Positions 1 to 6,283 of a stretch of DNA of 10,964 nucleotides are shown in pieces. The translations under genes and the position numbers were made by a program. How positions within the stretch are numbered: the first letter of the stretch is position 1; every line of letters begins with the position of its first letter. Under the pieces are notes generated by a model. That model ran no database searches. It was not told the DNA's origin and worked only from the letters and a program-made list of their open reading frames with translations. Origin of the DNA: Candidatus Cloacimonadota bacterium (GTDB lineage: Bacteria; Cloacimonadota; Cloacimonadia; JGIOTU-2); contig DAOVPZ010000025.1 in assembly GCA_030628975.1 (NCBI GenBank), positions 1 to 10,964 on the forward strand, written 5' to 3'.

Positions 1-396
1 AATTATTTGCCCGCCAAGCTCCCAGTTACCGAAATGTCCTGTCAGCAAAATAAGTCCCTTGCCATAAGATAAAGCTATGTTAATATTTTCAAATCCACAA
101 ATAGATACATATTTATTTTTTTCTTCAATAGACTTTGAGGAAAACCAGCAGAATTCGACAGCATATTTGCTGAAATTAATGAAAGTTTCTTTTGCGATTC
201 TTTTTATATCTTTATCGGATTTTTCCGGGAATGCTTCGTGGAGCTGTTTAATGACAACTTTTAGACGGATTTTCAGAATCCAAAGATTGAGCGAACCGAT
301 AATTCTGGCAAAGGCCATACCAATTGAAAGTGGAAAAACTTCAAAAATATGATAAAAAAGTCTGAATAGAAATATTTCTAATAATTCTCTGATCAT
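1..396 (-). CDS. LpxL/HtrB-type lipid A acyltransferase, 5' part (cut by window edge)
   Basis: The first 132 codons of the gene are present; the 3' part lies beyond the left edge. This family is membrane-associated and transfers a secondary acyl chain to a lipid A precursor. An amphipathic or hydrophobic N-terminus (about residues 5-45) is followed near residue 122 by G-H-F-G-N-W-E-L, which contains the HX4(D/E) catalytic motif of the LpxL/LpxM/HtrB superfamily (Pfam Lip_A_acyltrans). The ATG (396-394) overlaps the TAA stop of the dCMP deaminase gene by one base (TAATG), so translation is probably coupled and no separate ribosome site is needed. A GT9 gene is two genes upstream, consistent with a lipopolysaccharide cluster. 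The family is secure. The exact acyl donor and position cannot be told from a fragment. Confidence 0.85.
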   Translation of the reverse strand, partial: MIRELLEIFLFRLFYHIFEVFPLSIGMAFARIIGSLNLWILKIRLKVVIKQLHEAFPEKSDKDIKRIAKETFINFSKYAVEFCWFSSKSIEEKNKYVSICGFENINIALSYGKGLILLTGHFGNWELGGQII

Positions 397-875
397 TAAA
401 TGATTCTTTTTAGTCCTTTTGTTTTAATATCATACAAAATCATTTGTACGCCAGCATCAATAAACATATCTTCTGCAAGTTTATCCAGGTATGATTCACC
501 AATATAAACTGTTTTTATTTCAGCATTAATAATCATTTTTGCACAGATAGAGCAAGGTTGATGAGTGCAATACATCATAGCATTTTTTACTGAAGCACCA
601 TTAACTGCAGCCTGGATTATAGCATTCTGTTCTGCATGAACGCCACGGCAAAGTTCATGTCTTTCGCCAGGAGGGATATCCAGCTTTTCTCTTAAACAAC
701 CAGCTTTTTCGCAATGTGTAATCCCTTTTGGAGCACCATTATATCCTGTCGCAATTATCTGATTGTTCTTTATAATTATAGCTCCTACTTTACGACGCAA
801 ACAGGTTGAGCGCGCGGAAACTAAAAATGCAATTTTCATAAAGTATTCATTCCATAATGGTCTTTCGTTTTTCAT
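396..875 (-). CDS. deoxycytidylate (dCMP) deaminase, ComEB-like
   Basis: The 159-residue product is full length for the zinc-dependent dCMP deaminase family, which converts dCMP to dUMP for dTTP synthesis in the cytosol. The catalytic motif H80-A-E82 and the zinc ligands P107-C108-x-x-C111 are intact. The T-G-Y-N-G-x-P-x-G substrate-loop motif is at 43-51. Extra Cys/His residues at 54-60 and 73-76 (H-C...C, H-x-x-C) match the second structural zinc site seen in many ComEB/T4-type enzymes. The start is supported by AAGGAG four bases upstream of the ATG. It sits between GT9 and LpxL-like genes and shares a one-base stop/start overlap with the latter. Its link to envelope synthesis is only positional. 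Confidence 0.95.
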   Translation of the reverse strand: MKNERPLWNEYFMKIAFLVSARSTCLRRKVGAIIIKNNQIIATGYNGAPKGITHCEKAGCLREKLDIPPGERHELCRGVHAEQNAIIQAAVNGASVKNAMMYCTHQPCSICAKMIINAEIKTVYIGESYLDKLAEDMFIDAGVQMILYDIKTKGLKRII

Positions 876-1044
876 TTTGCTCCTTAAGGATATTCATCCA
901 CGAAATCACACGAAAAACAACAAAAATATTTTTTATATTAAATATAAGGAAATTAATGACCCCTTTTTGTGTCTTCCCCTCAAAGATGGGTTTTCTACCA
1001 GTAGTGAATATACCTCTGGCATGATGTATGATTTTGTGGCTCAT
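847..1044 (-). other. possible 65-codon ORF, or spacer with dispersed sequence, between GT9 and dCMP deaminase genes
   Basis: The spacer between the two genes can be read as a 65-codon ORF. Its ATG overlaps the GT9 stop (ATGA), and an AGGGAG-type Shine-Dalgarno lies about 8 bases upstream inside the GT9 gene. It would then run 29 bases into the dCMP deaminase gene. The predicted product is basic and hydrophobic in its middle and matches no family I recognise. Against a real gene, the middle (about 895-935) contains the near-direct CACGAAATCACACGAAAA-type repetition that I associate with non-coding dispersed sequence in environmental genomes. The dCMP deaminase also has its own good ribosome site inside it. 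I regard it as more likely a spacer than a gene. Confidence 0.2.
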
Positions 1045-2057
1045 TTTATATTATCTCCCTTAACTATGCTTTCTATCTTCTCAAAAATCTCTTCAGGTTT
1101 TATATCCATCATACATTTGAAATGTCCTTTTGGACAGTTATCTCTTCCGTGTAAAGTACAAGGTCTGCAGGACAGTTCCTTTTGAATTATTACTAAGTTT
1201 GGATTTATTGGGGTAAAACCAAGTTTTGGATGTGTTGAGCCAAATATTGCAATTTGAGGTTTGTTAAGAGCACCAGCAATATGCATCGGACCACAATCAC
1301 CACTGATAAACAGGTCTGAATTTTTTATGATTATAGCCATTTCCATAATTCCAGTTTTTCCACTTAGATCCAATATTTTGTTTTTACAATTATTTGCGAT
1401 TTGTATTGTCAAACTTTTTTCATATTCATTTCCCAATAAAATCACTTGAGCATTAAATTTATTTATCATTATATCTATAAGTTGGGAATAATATTTTGCT
1501 GGATATTGTTTTGTAAAATGCGTTGCACCAGGAGAGAGAGAAATGCGGAATGCGGAATTCGGAATGTTAAATGCAGAATAAATCTTGTTTTGATTTTTTG
1601 GTAAAAAGATATCCAATTTTTCACAATCTAATTCAATTCCGAATTTATCTAATGCTGTGGAATATAAAGAAACTGTGGATTTAATTGGGGCTAAATTTTT
1701 AGACAAAGATTTATGAGTTAACCACCATCGATAGAGATGTCTTTTGTTATATGTTATCTTCTTACAACTTCCAGAGAATAATTTAATCCAAAAAGAGTTG
1801 AGTTTTGAATGTAAATCAATAATTAAATCATATCTATTTTTTGCAATCTTTTTAATTATATTTTTGAATCTTTCAGTTTGACTATCATATTTTATTATTT
1901 GGTTAATATTAGGATTATTTTCAAGGATTGGAGCAAATTGTTTTTTAGTCAGGAAATGAATCTCAGCGGAGGGATAATTATTGCGTATTGTCCTTATAAT
2001 AGGGGTTGTAAGTAGGACATCTCCCAGAGAACTGAAACGGATAATCAGGATTTTCAT
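1041..2057 (-). CDS. glycosyltransferase family 9 (heptosyltransferase-like)
   Basis: The 338-residue GT-B enzyme resembles the ADP-heptose:LPS heptosyltransferases (RfaF/WaaF-like) that act on the cytoplasmic face of the inner membrane. The N-terminal Rossmann domain starts with I-R-F-S-S-L-G-D-V-L-L-T-T-P (6-19), the family signature. The C-terminal domain has the S-P-G-A motif (175-178), V-I-L-L-G (205-209) and S-G-D-C-G-P-M-H-I-A-G-A-L (252-264), where D-T/S-G is usual. A C-x-x-C...C...C cluster (C297, C300, C308, C315) is typical of many GT9 members. The ATG has no clear Shine-Dalgarno; a candidate promoter places the transcript start only a few bases upstream. The linker between the two domains (about 160-172) is encoded by heptamer tandem repeats. 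The acceptor is unknown. Confidence 0.92.
   Translation of the reverse strand: MKILIIRFSSLGDVLLTTPIIRTIRNNYPSAEIHFLTKKQFAPILENNPNINQIIKYDSQTERFKNIIKKIAKNRYDLIIDLHSKLNSFWIKLFSGSCKKITYNKRHLYRWWLTHKSLSKNLAPIKSTVSLYSTALDKFGIELDCEKLDIFLPKNQNKIYSAFNIPNSAFRISLSPGATHFTKQYPAKYYSQLIDIMINKFNAQVILLGNEYEKSLTIQIANNCKNKILDLSGKTGIMEMAIIIKNSDLFISGDCGPMHIAGALNKPQIAIFGSTHPKLGFTPINPNLVIIQKELSCRPCTLHGRDNCPKGHFKCMMDIKPEEIFEKIESIVKGDNIK
1542..1576. repeat. heptamer tandem repeat inside the GT9 gene
   Basis: Five consecutive 7-base units are visible on the plus strand: AATGCGG, AATGCGG, AATTCGG, AATGTTA and AATGCAG. They stay open in the GT9 reading frame and encode about residues 161-172, at the junction of the two Rossmann domains, where extra residues are best tolerated. 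A related heptamer run (AATTCRT) is found between genes at 6284-6304. Confidence 0.75.
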
Positions 2058-2068
2058 AACTTTGATTG

Positions 2069-2097
2069 TTTACAAAATTTTGGTTAATAATTGTCAA
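2069..2097 (-). promoter_or_regulatory. candidate promoter of the GT9 gene
   Basis: On the minus strand a perfect TTGACA (2097-2092) is followed after 17 bases by TGTAAA (2074-2069, four of six matches to the -10 consensus). Initiation about seven bases later would leave a leader of only about five bases before the ATG at 2057, matching the absence of a ribosome-binding site. The motif is short and the genome AT-rich, so chance remains possible. Confidence 0.35.
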
Positions 2098-2111
2098 ACT
2101 TTGCGTGATAT

Positions 2112-2201
2112 TGTAACTCAATTATCTTCAATTGAGTATGCAAGTGGGGACACTTGCATTACATGTCACAAGTGTGTATCCCGATATATCGGGACGTTAC
2201 A
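2112..2201. repeat. pair of palindromic REP-like modules, left flank of RAYT
   Basis: TGTAAC (2112-2117) opens the first module. Hairpin ACTCAATT/AATTGAGT (2116-2123, 2130-2137) is followed by GCAAGTG-GGGA-CACTTGC (2140-2157) and ends with ATTACA (2158-2163). A second module follows directly: TGTCAC (2164-2169), the perfect palindrome TCCCGATATATCGGGA (2179-2194) and GTTACA (2196-2201). The stop codon of the RAYT gene lies inside this last GTTACA. The same parts recur on the other side of the RAYT gene and at 4565 and 9319. Confidence 0.85.
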
Positions 2202-2852
2202 TGTATAGGTCATTTTCATTCAACCAATAATATTTCCATTCTTGATAATTTTCCACAAGTTCTGCTTTCACTGGATTGTTTAATACATATCCTATGATTC
2301 GATATAATTCATCTCTATTTCTAATGCAATGGTCATAATTTTCGTGTAACCAAAATTGGCCTTTCCTATGTAAAATTATATTTGCTTCATGAGCGGTAAA
2401 GTCTTTATGATCTTTCATAATAAGCGATAATGAATAAGGTGTATCTCTTTTTTCAATAAGTGGTTTCAGAATAACATGCACATGGTTGGACATAACCAGA
2501 CAACAATACATATCATACTTCTTTTGATGATTAAATAATAAACTATCAATTACAAGATTAGCGATTCCTTGTTTTTAAGCCAATGTGGACCTTTTTTAAA
2601 TTTTCCAAGAAAATCATCTTTTATATTAAAAAGTATTTTATTGTAGATTAGTTTTTGTTTATCTTTTTCCTTATTATTAATGTTGTTTAATTTTTTATCA
2701 AATTCTTTTCGTTTTTTGGCTAGTTCTTCTAAGATGATCTGGGGTAAGCTAAAAGCTAATCTGTATGTGATAAAGAATACACCATCTTTTGGTTGATAAT
2801 GCGGTAAGTTTCTATGATAATAAAATTGATATTCTAAATTGCTTTTGTTCAT
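2197..2852 (-). pseudogene. REP-associated tyrosine transposase (RAYT, Y1/HUH), split by a frameshift
   Basis: Two adjacent reading frames (2852-2550 and the frame ending at 2197) join into one RAYT-type protein if one base is added near codon 96 (2565-2567). Reading across gives K-N-K-E-I-A-N-L-V-I-D-S and then runs without a break into the downstream frame. The upstream part has R-N-L-P-H-Y-Q-P and F-F-I-T-Y-R-L-A near its start. The downstream part has the HUH motif H-V-H in M-S-N-H-V-H-V-I, G-Q-F-W-x-H-E-x-Y-D-H, and Y-V-L-N-N-P-V-K-A, where Y is the likely nucleophile. These are the hallmarks of IS200-like TnpA_REP proteins, DNA endonucleases acting on hairpins in single-stranded DNA. 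No Shine-Dalgarno precedes the ATG. The break could be real decay, programmed frameshifting or a base-calling error. Confidence 0.9.
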
Positions 2853-2872
2853 ATATTTTATTTATTTTTATC

Positions 2873-2999
2873 GCAAGTGGGGACACTTGCGTTACATGTA
2901 ACTCACCCGTCCTTCGCAGTCCCGATAAATCGGGACAGAGGGTGGAATTGTCTTCAATTGAGTACACAAATGATGACTCCGATAAATCGGAGAGTTACA
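2873..2999. repeat. palindromic REP-like modules, right flank of RAYT
   Basis: GCAAGTG-GGGA-CACTTGC (2873-2890) is followed by the perfect 12-base palindrome GTTACATGTAAC (2891-2902). Its second half opens a further module that ends in GTTACA (2994-2999). Inside are TCCCGATAAATCGGGA (2920-2935), bordered by CACCC (2904-2908) and GGGTG (2940-2944), then TCTTCAATTGAGTA (2951-2964) and CTCCGATAAATCGGAG (2977-2992). The last palindrome lies 22 bases past the end of the SLC6 gene and could also fold in its 3' untranslated RNA, but no U-run follows it. Confidence 0.85.
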
Positions 3000-3013
3000 A
3001 GTGTTTTTGTGCA

Positions 3014-4486
3014 TCAAATCTTTTCACTTTTTCCTTTTATCAAGGAAAGTATAATTGCCAAAATGGGTAATAATGCTGCCAAAGCCCATCCAGCAAGAAT
3101 AAGTGCTTTACTGGGATAATTTTCATAAGGAACCATTATCTCTTGAACAAATTTTGAAACAAAAAGATAAAGCAATATAACAGGTAATACAATTTTAATA
3201 AGCCAGATCCACCAATTGCCTATTTTGTTCTTTGAGACACTGTTTAGATGATCTTTCAATTTTTTTGTTTTATAGAACCAACCCAATACAATGCATTCAA
3301 CAAGTACAACTGCTATCAATCCGAAATGCTCCATAAAGTGGTCAACAATATCAAGCCAATATAGACCTGCGCCAGTCACAAATATTAAGCCCAATAAAAG
3401 ACTAATACTGCTTACAGTAATGGCTGCAGCCCGATGACTGATACCGAATTTGTCGCTAACTGCAGAAGCCATTGCCTCTACAAGGGAGAAAGCAGAATCA
3501 ACTGCCAATGTAAGTAGCATAAGAAAGAAGAGCAGTCCAAAAAATTTAGCAAAAGGCAAATGTGATATAACTGCTGGGTATGTGCAAAATGCGAGCCCAA
3601 CACCACCTTTTAGCACTTCAGTAACTGCAACTCCTTGAATTTTTGCATAATATCCCAGAGTTCCAAAAACTGCAAACCCCCCAACAAAAGCTGTCATAGC
3701 ATCTGATATACCAATAATTACTGCACTACTTGCGATGTCAGTCTTTTCATGTAGAAAGCTGGAATAAGCAATCATAATGCCAAATCCAATTGAGACAGAG
3801 TAAAAAATTTGCCCATAAGCAGAAGCCCAGACAGATGGATCAAGTAGCCTTGAAAATACTGGCTTAAGATAATAGGTTATCCCTATCATTGCACCGGGAA
3901 GTGTTACACCACGAATAACAAATACTATGAGTAAAAGCCATGGCAAAACAACTGTACCATATACTACTTTACTTACAGTTCGAGCACCTTTCCAGATAGA
4001 TAATACAATCATAATCCAACTGACAACCAGACCAATCAGAAGAATTGGGTTAATTGAACCAAGACTAAAAGGTCCTTCAGTGAGGCCTAAGAATTTATTG
4101 TAGAAAAAATCAGAAGGATTGGTTCCCCATTTTTCGGTAAGAGAGAAGTATCCATAGATAACACTCCATGCCATAACAATAACATAATAAGTTACAATTG
4201 TAAATCCAACCAGAACAGCCCACCAACCTAACCATTCGAATTTTTTCCCTACTTTTCTGAACGCACTTGGAGCAGCCAATTTATACTTATGTCCAAGACT
4301 AAGTTCCAAAAGCAAAATAGGAATACCAGCTGTTAATAAAGCAACAAAGTAAGCAATCAGGAATGCACCACCGCCGTTTTCATAACATTTAAAGGGAAAT
4401 CTCCAAAGATTTCCAAGACCAATGGCTGACCCAATAGCGGCAAGTATGAAAGCTCTTCGATTGTCCCAATGTTCTCTCAAAGCCAT
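3014..4486 (-). CDS. sodium-dependent transporter, SLC6/NSS family
   Basis: The 490-residue, 11-12 helix inner-membrane protein has the LeuT fold and should carry an amino acid or related solute in symport with Na+. TM1 has A-I-G-L-G-N-L-W-R-F-P (21-31), the unwound Na+/substrate-binding segment, followed by E-N-G-G-G-A-F. TM6 has Y-S-V-S-I-G-F-G (229-236). In TM8 the Na2-site pair is D330-S331 in L-A-V-D-S, as in animal SLC6 carriers, where LeuT has T-S. LeuT's E290 position, which governs chloride dependence, falls by my alignment at T265 (S-D-A-M-T), so chloride use is possible. The start is supported by AAGGAG five bases upstream. The substrate cannot be told. It has its own promoter-like region and is a single gene. 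Confidence 0.93.
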   Translation of the reverse strand: MALREHWDNRRAFILAAIGSAIGLGNLWRFPFKCYENGGGAFLIAYFVALLTAGIPILLLELSLGHKYKLAAPSAFRKVGKKFEWLGWWAVLVGFTIVTYYVIVMAWSVIYGYFSLTEKWGTNPSDFFYNKFLGLTEGPFSLGSINPILLIGLVVSWIMIVLSIWKGARTVSKVVYGTVVLPWLLLIVFVIRGVTLPGAMIGITYYLKPVFSRLLDPSVWASAYGQIFYSVSIGFGIMIAYSSFLHEKTDIASSAVIIGISDAMTAFVGGFAVFGTLGYYAKIQGVAVTEVLKGGVGLAFCTYPAVISHLPFAKFFGLLFFLMLLTLAVDSAFSLVEAMASAVSDKFGISHRAAAITVSSISLLLGLIFVTGAGLYWLDIVDHFMEHFGLIAVVLVECIVLGWFYKTKKLKDHLNSVSKNKIGNWWIWLIKIVLPVILLYLFVSKFVQEIMVPYENYPSKALILAGWALAALLPILAIILSLIKGKSEKI

Positions 4487-4519
4487 AACTTCTCCTTATT
4501 AGTTATGAATTTTGTGTCG

Positions 4520-4553
4520 TTGACATACTTAGAATAGCAATATTCTCTGTCAA
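4520..4553 (-). promoter_or_regulatory. candidate promoter with nested dyad upstream of the SLC6 gene
   Basis: On the minus strand TTGACA (4553-4548) is followed after 17 bases by AAGTAT (4530-4525, weak -10), about 38 bases before the ATG. The same stretch is an interrupted inverted repeat read on the plus strand: TTGACA, five bases, AGAATA, GCAA, TATTCT, one base, TGTCAA. The inner dyad AGAATA-GCAA-TATTCT (4531-4546) occupies the promoter spacer, a plausible operator position for a regulator of the transporter. No regulator gene is nearby. Confidence 0.35.
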
Positions 4554-4564
4554 ATAAAATTTGT

Positions 4565-4642
4565 TGTAACACTCCGATGATCGGAGTCCCCACAAGTAAT
4601 CGGGAGTTTATGCATTTCGCAAGTGGAGACACTTGCGTTACA
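4565..4642. repeat. palindromic REP-like module between SLC6 and YfaP-like genes
   Basis: TGTAAC (4565-4570) and GTTACA (4637-4642) bound two hairpins. The first is ACTCCGAT-G-ATCGGAGT (4571-4587). The second is the shared GCAAGTG-GAGA-CACTTGC (4619-4636). Between them is CCCCACAAGTAATCGGGAG, a partial echo of the other elements. It lies downstream of the YfaP-like gene and upstream of the SLC6 promoter candidate, without a U-run that would make it a standard terminator. Confidence 0.8.
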
Positions 4643-4661
4643 GTTTTCATTTATTTTTTGA

Positions 4662-5891
4662 TTATTGAATTTTATCAGGATTGCTTTCATATTTCATTTT
4701 ATCTAAAATTTTAATCTCTCCAGTATTCCCATCTATCTGCAATACTCTCCACATTGTTCCAGATTCTCCTTGAGGAATGTGTATTTCATTAATAAGACTG
4801 TTTTCTCGATAAACCCTAATCACCGTATTACTGTAACTTAATCTTTTACTGTTGAAACTGGAACTATTTGAGTAATCATGTACACAATAAGTATAGATTC
4901 CTGGATCAAGTCTATTCATAGTTATGGTCTCCGGTCCATAACTATTTGTATCATCTCTATCGAGGAAATGTTGTTTTTCAAATACTCTCATATTTCTGTA
5001 ACTGATATGAAATGGTTGTGTCGAATTAGGATTTGGACCTATCAGGTGTGCATCTAAGTCTCTGGGTTCTGCTCCCCATGAAAGTACAATTCTATGTTGC
5101 AATTTAGTTAAAATTGATGAAAGATGCCCATCTATCCGAACAGGGAATTCTGCTTCCCACATTTCTAAAGGCATCTCATAGCTTATATAACCCTCTTTGA
5201 TAAATTCTATGTCAAAGTGACCTATTGGGATAGAAAAGCTATAATTACCAAGACTATCAGATTTTCCTTGTGTGACTATTTCATCTGTTATCTTTTCTTT
5301 TACAATGATTGTAACATCTTTCATACTTTTACCGGTTACCGCATCCATAATATTACCATATACTGTTTTTCTGTGAGGTAAGATTTCACTCACTTTGATG
5401 ATCTCTTTTGTTTCGCCAATAATGTTAAAAGCATGCCAGACAAGCCCTTCTTCAGCAGGTGGGATTATGACAGTTGGCACCGTTCCCTTTAAATTAATTG
5501 TAACTTTCGTATCTTCACTCCATACTTGAGAAGTTTCCTCAGCAAATTCATCTGCGGAAAAAGTGCTGGTTACATAAAATTGGTAAATACCGCTTTCAAA
5601 TTCTTTAATTTCCCAGACCTGTTTATTTGTATCAAATTCAGCACCGGATAAAATAGAAGAGACTTTTCCATCATTTGATGTTTTAGGATATTTTCCACTT
5701 ATTACCTCAACCACCTTTCCTGCTTTTTGAGGTAAAACCAATGCACCTTCATAATCTGCTTCGCTAAATGTGTCCCACTCTAAGGTAATAGTTGCTGATT
5801 GACCGAAAAGTATTATTGGGAATAGGGTTAATAGAATTAATAGTTTTATTTTTCTCCCCGATTGATAGGGACTTAAACTTCGTTTCAGCAT
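4662..5891 (-). CDS. exported protein with carboxypeptidase-regulatory-like and YfaP/DUF2135-like domains
   Basis: The 409-residue product begins with a basic stretch and a hydrophobic core (16-29, ending I-L-F-G-Q-S-A), a Sec signal peptide. Residues about 175-245 look like a carboxypeptidase-regulatory (CarboxypepD_reg) beta-sandwich: V-Y-G-N-I-M-D-A-V-T-G, then G-N-Y-S-F-S-I-P and I-K-E-G-Y. Residues about 266-388 match the YfaP/DUF2135-type domain: S-W-G-A-E-P-R-D-L-D-A-H-L, D-R-D-D-T-N-S-Y-G-P-E-T-I, G-I-Y-T-Y-C-V-H-D-Y-S, ending W-R-V-L-Q-I-D-G. The N-terminal part (33-158) looks like a divergent copy of that last domain. GAGG lies about seven bases before the ATG. The role is unknown; periplasmic or surface binding is likely. 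It appears to be a single gene, preceded by the antitoxin remnant and a hairpin. Confidence 0.8.
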   Translation of the reverse strand: MLKRSLSPYQSGRKIKLLILLTLFPIILFGQSATITLEWDTFSEADYEGALVLPQKAGKVVEVISGKYPKTSNDGKVSSILSGAEFDTNKQVWEIKEFESGIYQFYVTSTFSADEFAEETSQVWSEDTKVTINLKGTVPTVIIPPAEEGLVWHAFNIIGETKEIIKVSEILPHRKTVYGNIMDAVTGKSMKDVTIIVKEKITDEIVTQGKSDSLGNYSFSIPIGHFDIEFIKEGYISYEMPLEMWEAEFPVRIDGHLSSILTKLQHRIVLSWGAEPRDLDAHLIGPNPNSTQPFHISYRNMRVFEKQHFLDRDDTNSYGPETITMNRLDPGIYTYCVHDYSNSSSFNSKRLSYSNTVIRVYRENSLINEIHIPQGESGTMWRVLQIDGNTGEIKILDKMKYESNPDKIQ

Positions 5892-5930
5892 TTTATTTCC
5901 TCTGATTTTTATTTTTCATAATTTTTTTAT

Positions 5931-5959
5931 CTTTGCGAAAGTTTAGAACTTTCGCAAAG
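5931..5959. repeat. perfect 13-bp hairpin between antitoxin remnant and YfaP-like gene
   Basis: CTTTGCGAAAGTT (5931-5943) and AACTTTCGCAAAG (5947-5959) are exact inverse complements around a three-base loop (TAG). The hairpin starts eight bases past the antitoxin-like stop codon and ends 39 bases before the YfaP-like start. On the transcribed minus strand it is followed by an A-run, not a U-run, so it is not a canonical intrinsic terminator. It does not share the TGTAAC/GTTACA borders of the other palindromes and may be a second REP-like family. Confidence 0.8.
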
Positions 5960-5967
5960 CTATCTTT

Positions 5968-6182
5968 TTATCTCTCATGTAATTCCTCGCGGTCAAACTT
6001 ATAATCTTTGGGTAAGTTGTATAAATGATTGTTTATAAAATTAAAAAAATCTCTTTTTTGTCATCAATTTTATCATCAGATACAATTAAAATTTTAACTT
6101 TTTGATTTTCTTTAATAGATGTTAATTTTTCATCAAGTAATAGCATTCCTTTTGAATATTTGGCTGTAATAAGTTTATACAT
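5968..6182 (-). pseudogene. orphan antitoxin-like gene with a one-base frameshift
   Basis: The ATG at 6182 has GGAG five bases upstream and opens a 49-codon frame (to 6033) beginning M-Y-K-L-I-T-A-K-Y-S-K-G-M-L-L-L. Residues 1-35 look like the small beta-strand N-terminus of antitoxin-type proteins. Adding one A to the six-A run (6054-6059) continues into a second frame ending N-L-P-K-D-Y-K-F-D-R-E-E-L-H-E-R at 5968. That tail is one I associate with antitoxins of PIN-toxin pairs, which use it to bind the toxin. The restored product would be 71 residues. No toxin gene follows; the 13-bp hairpin lies where one would start. The family assignment rests on memory of the tail motif. A decayed orphan antitoxin or a base-calling error are both possible. 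Confidence 0.55.
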
Positions 6183-6204
6183 TTTTGCTCCAAATTTTTG
6201 TATT

Positions 6205-6233
6205 TTTTTATTTTATCGGCTTACATTTGTAAA
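6205..6233 (-). promoter_or_regulatory. weak candidate promoter of the antitoxin-like gene
   Basis: On the minus strand TTTACA (6233-6228) is followed after 17 bases by TAAAAA (6210-6205), 22 bases before the start codon. The region is so AT-rich that such matches are expected by chance, so this is only a pointer. Confidence 0.2.
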
Positions 6234-6283
6234 GATTTTTTATTCATTTACTTATGTTTTTGTTATTAGTTTTTCTCATTCAA

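Larger units (their letters stand above)
2112..2999 (-). mobile_element. RAYT gene bracketed by REP-like modules
   Basis: The transposase-like gene lies between two blocks of related palindromes (2112-2201 and 2873-2999). Both blocks contain GCAAGTG-GGGA-CACTTGC, a TCCCGAT-WT-ATCGGGA-type palindrome and TCTTCAATTGAGTA (2125-2138 and 2951-2964). I see no clear single inverted repeat defining outer ends, so the limits given are those of the outermost TGTAAC and GTTACA. RAYT enzymes are known from other bacteria to act on such palindromes and are often flanked by them. Confidence 0.6.

Noticed and set aside
763..1185. Plus-strand frames over the envelope cluster (also 77-352 and 1981-2208)
   Set aside because: They are antisense to well-recognised genes or run through palindromes, and have no family features.
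2873..2999. CRISPR-like array from repeated GCAAGTG and CCGAT elements
   Set aside because: The repeats are hairpins of mixed type and spacing, dispersed over the window, not regularly spaced identical repeats.
5931..5959. Intrinsic terminator
   Set aside because: No U-run follows the hairpin on the transcribed strand; the T-run lies on the wrong side.
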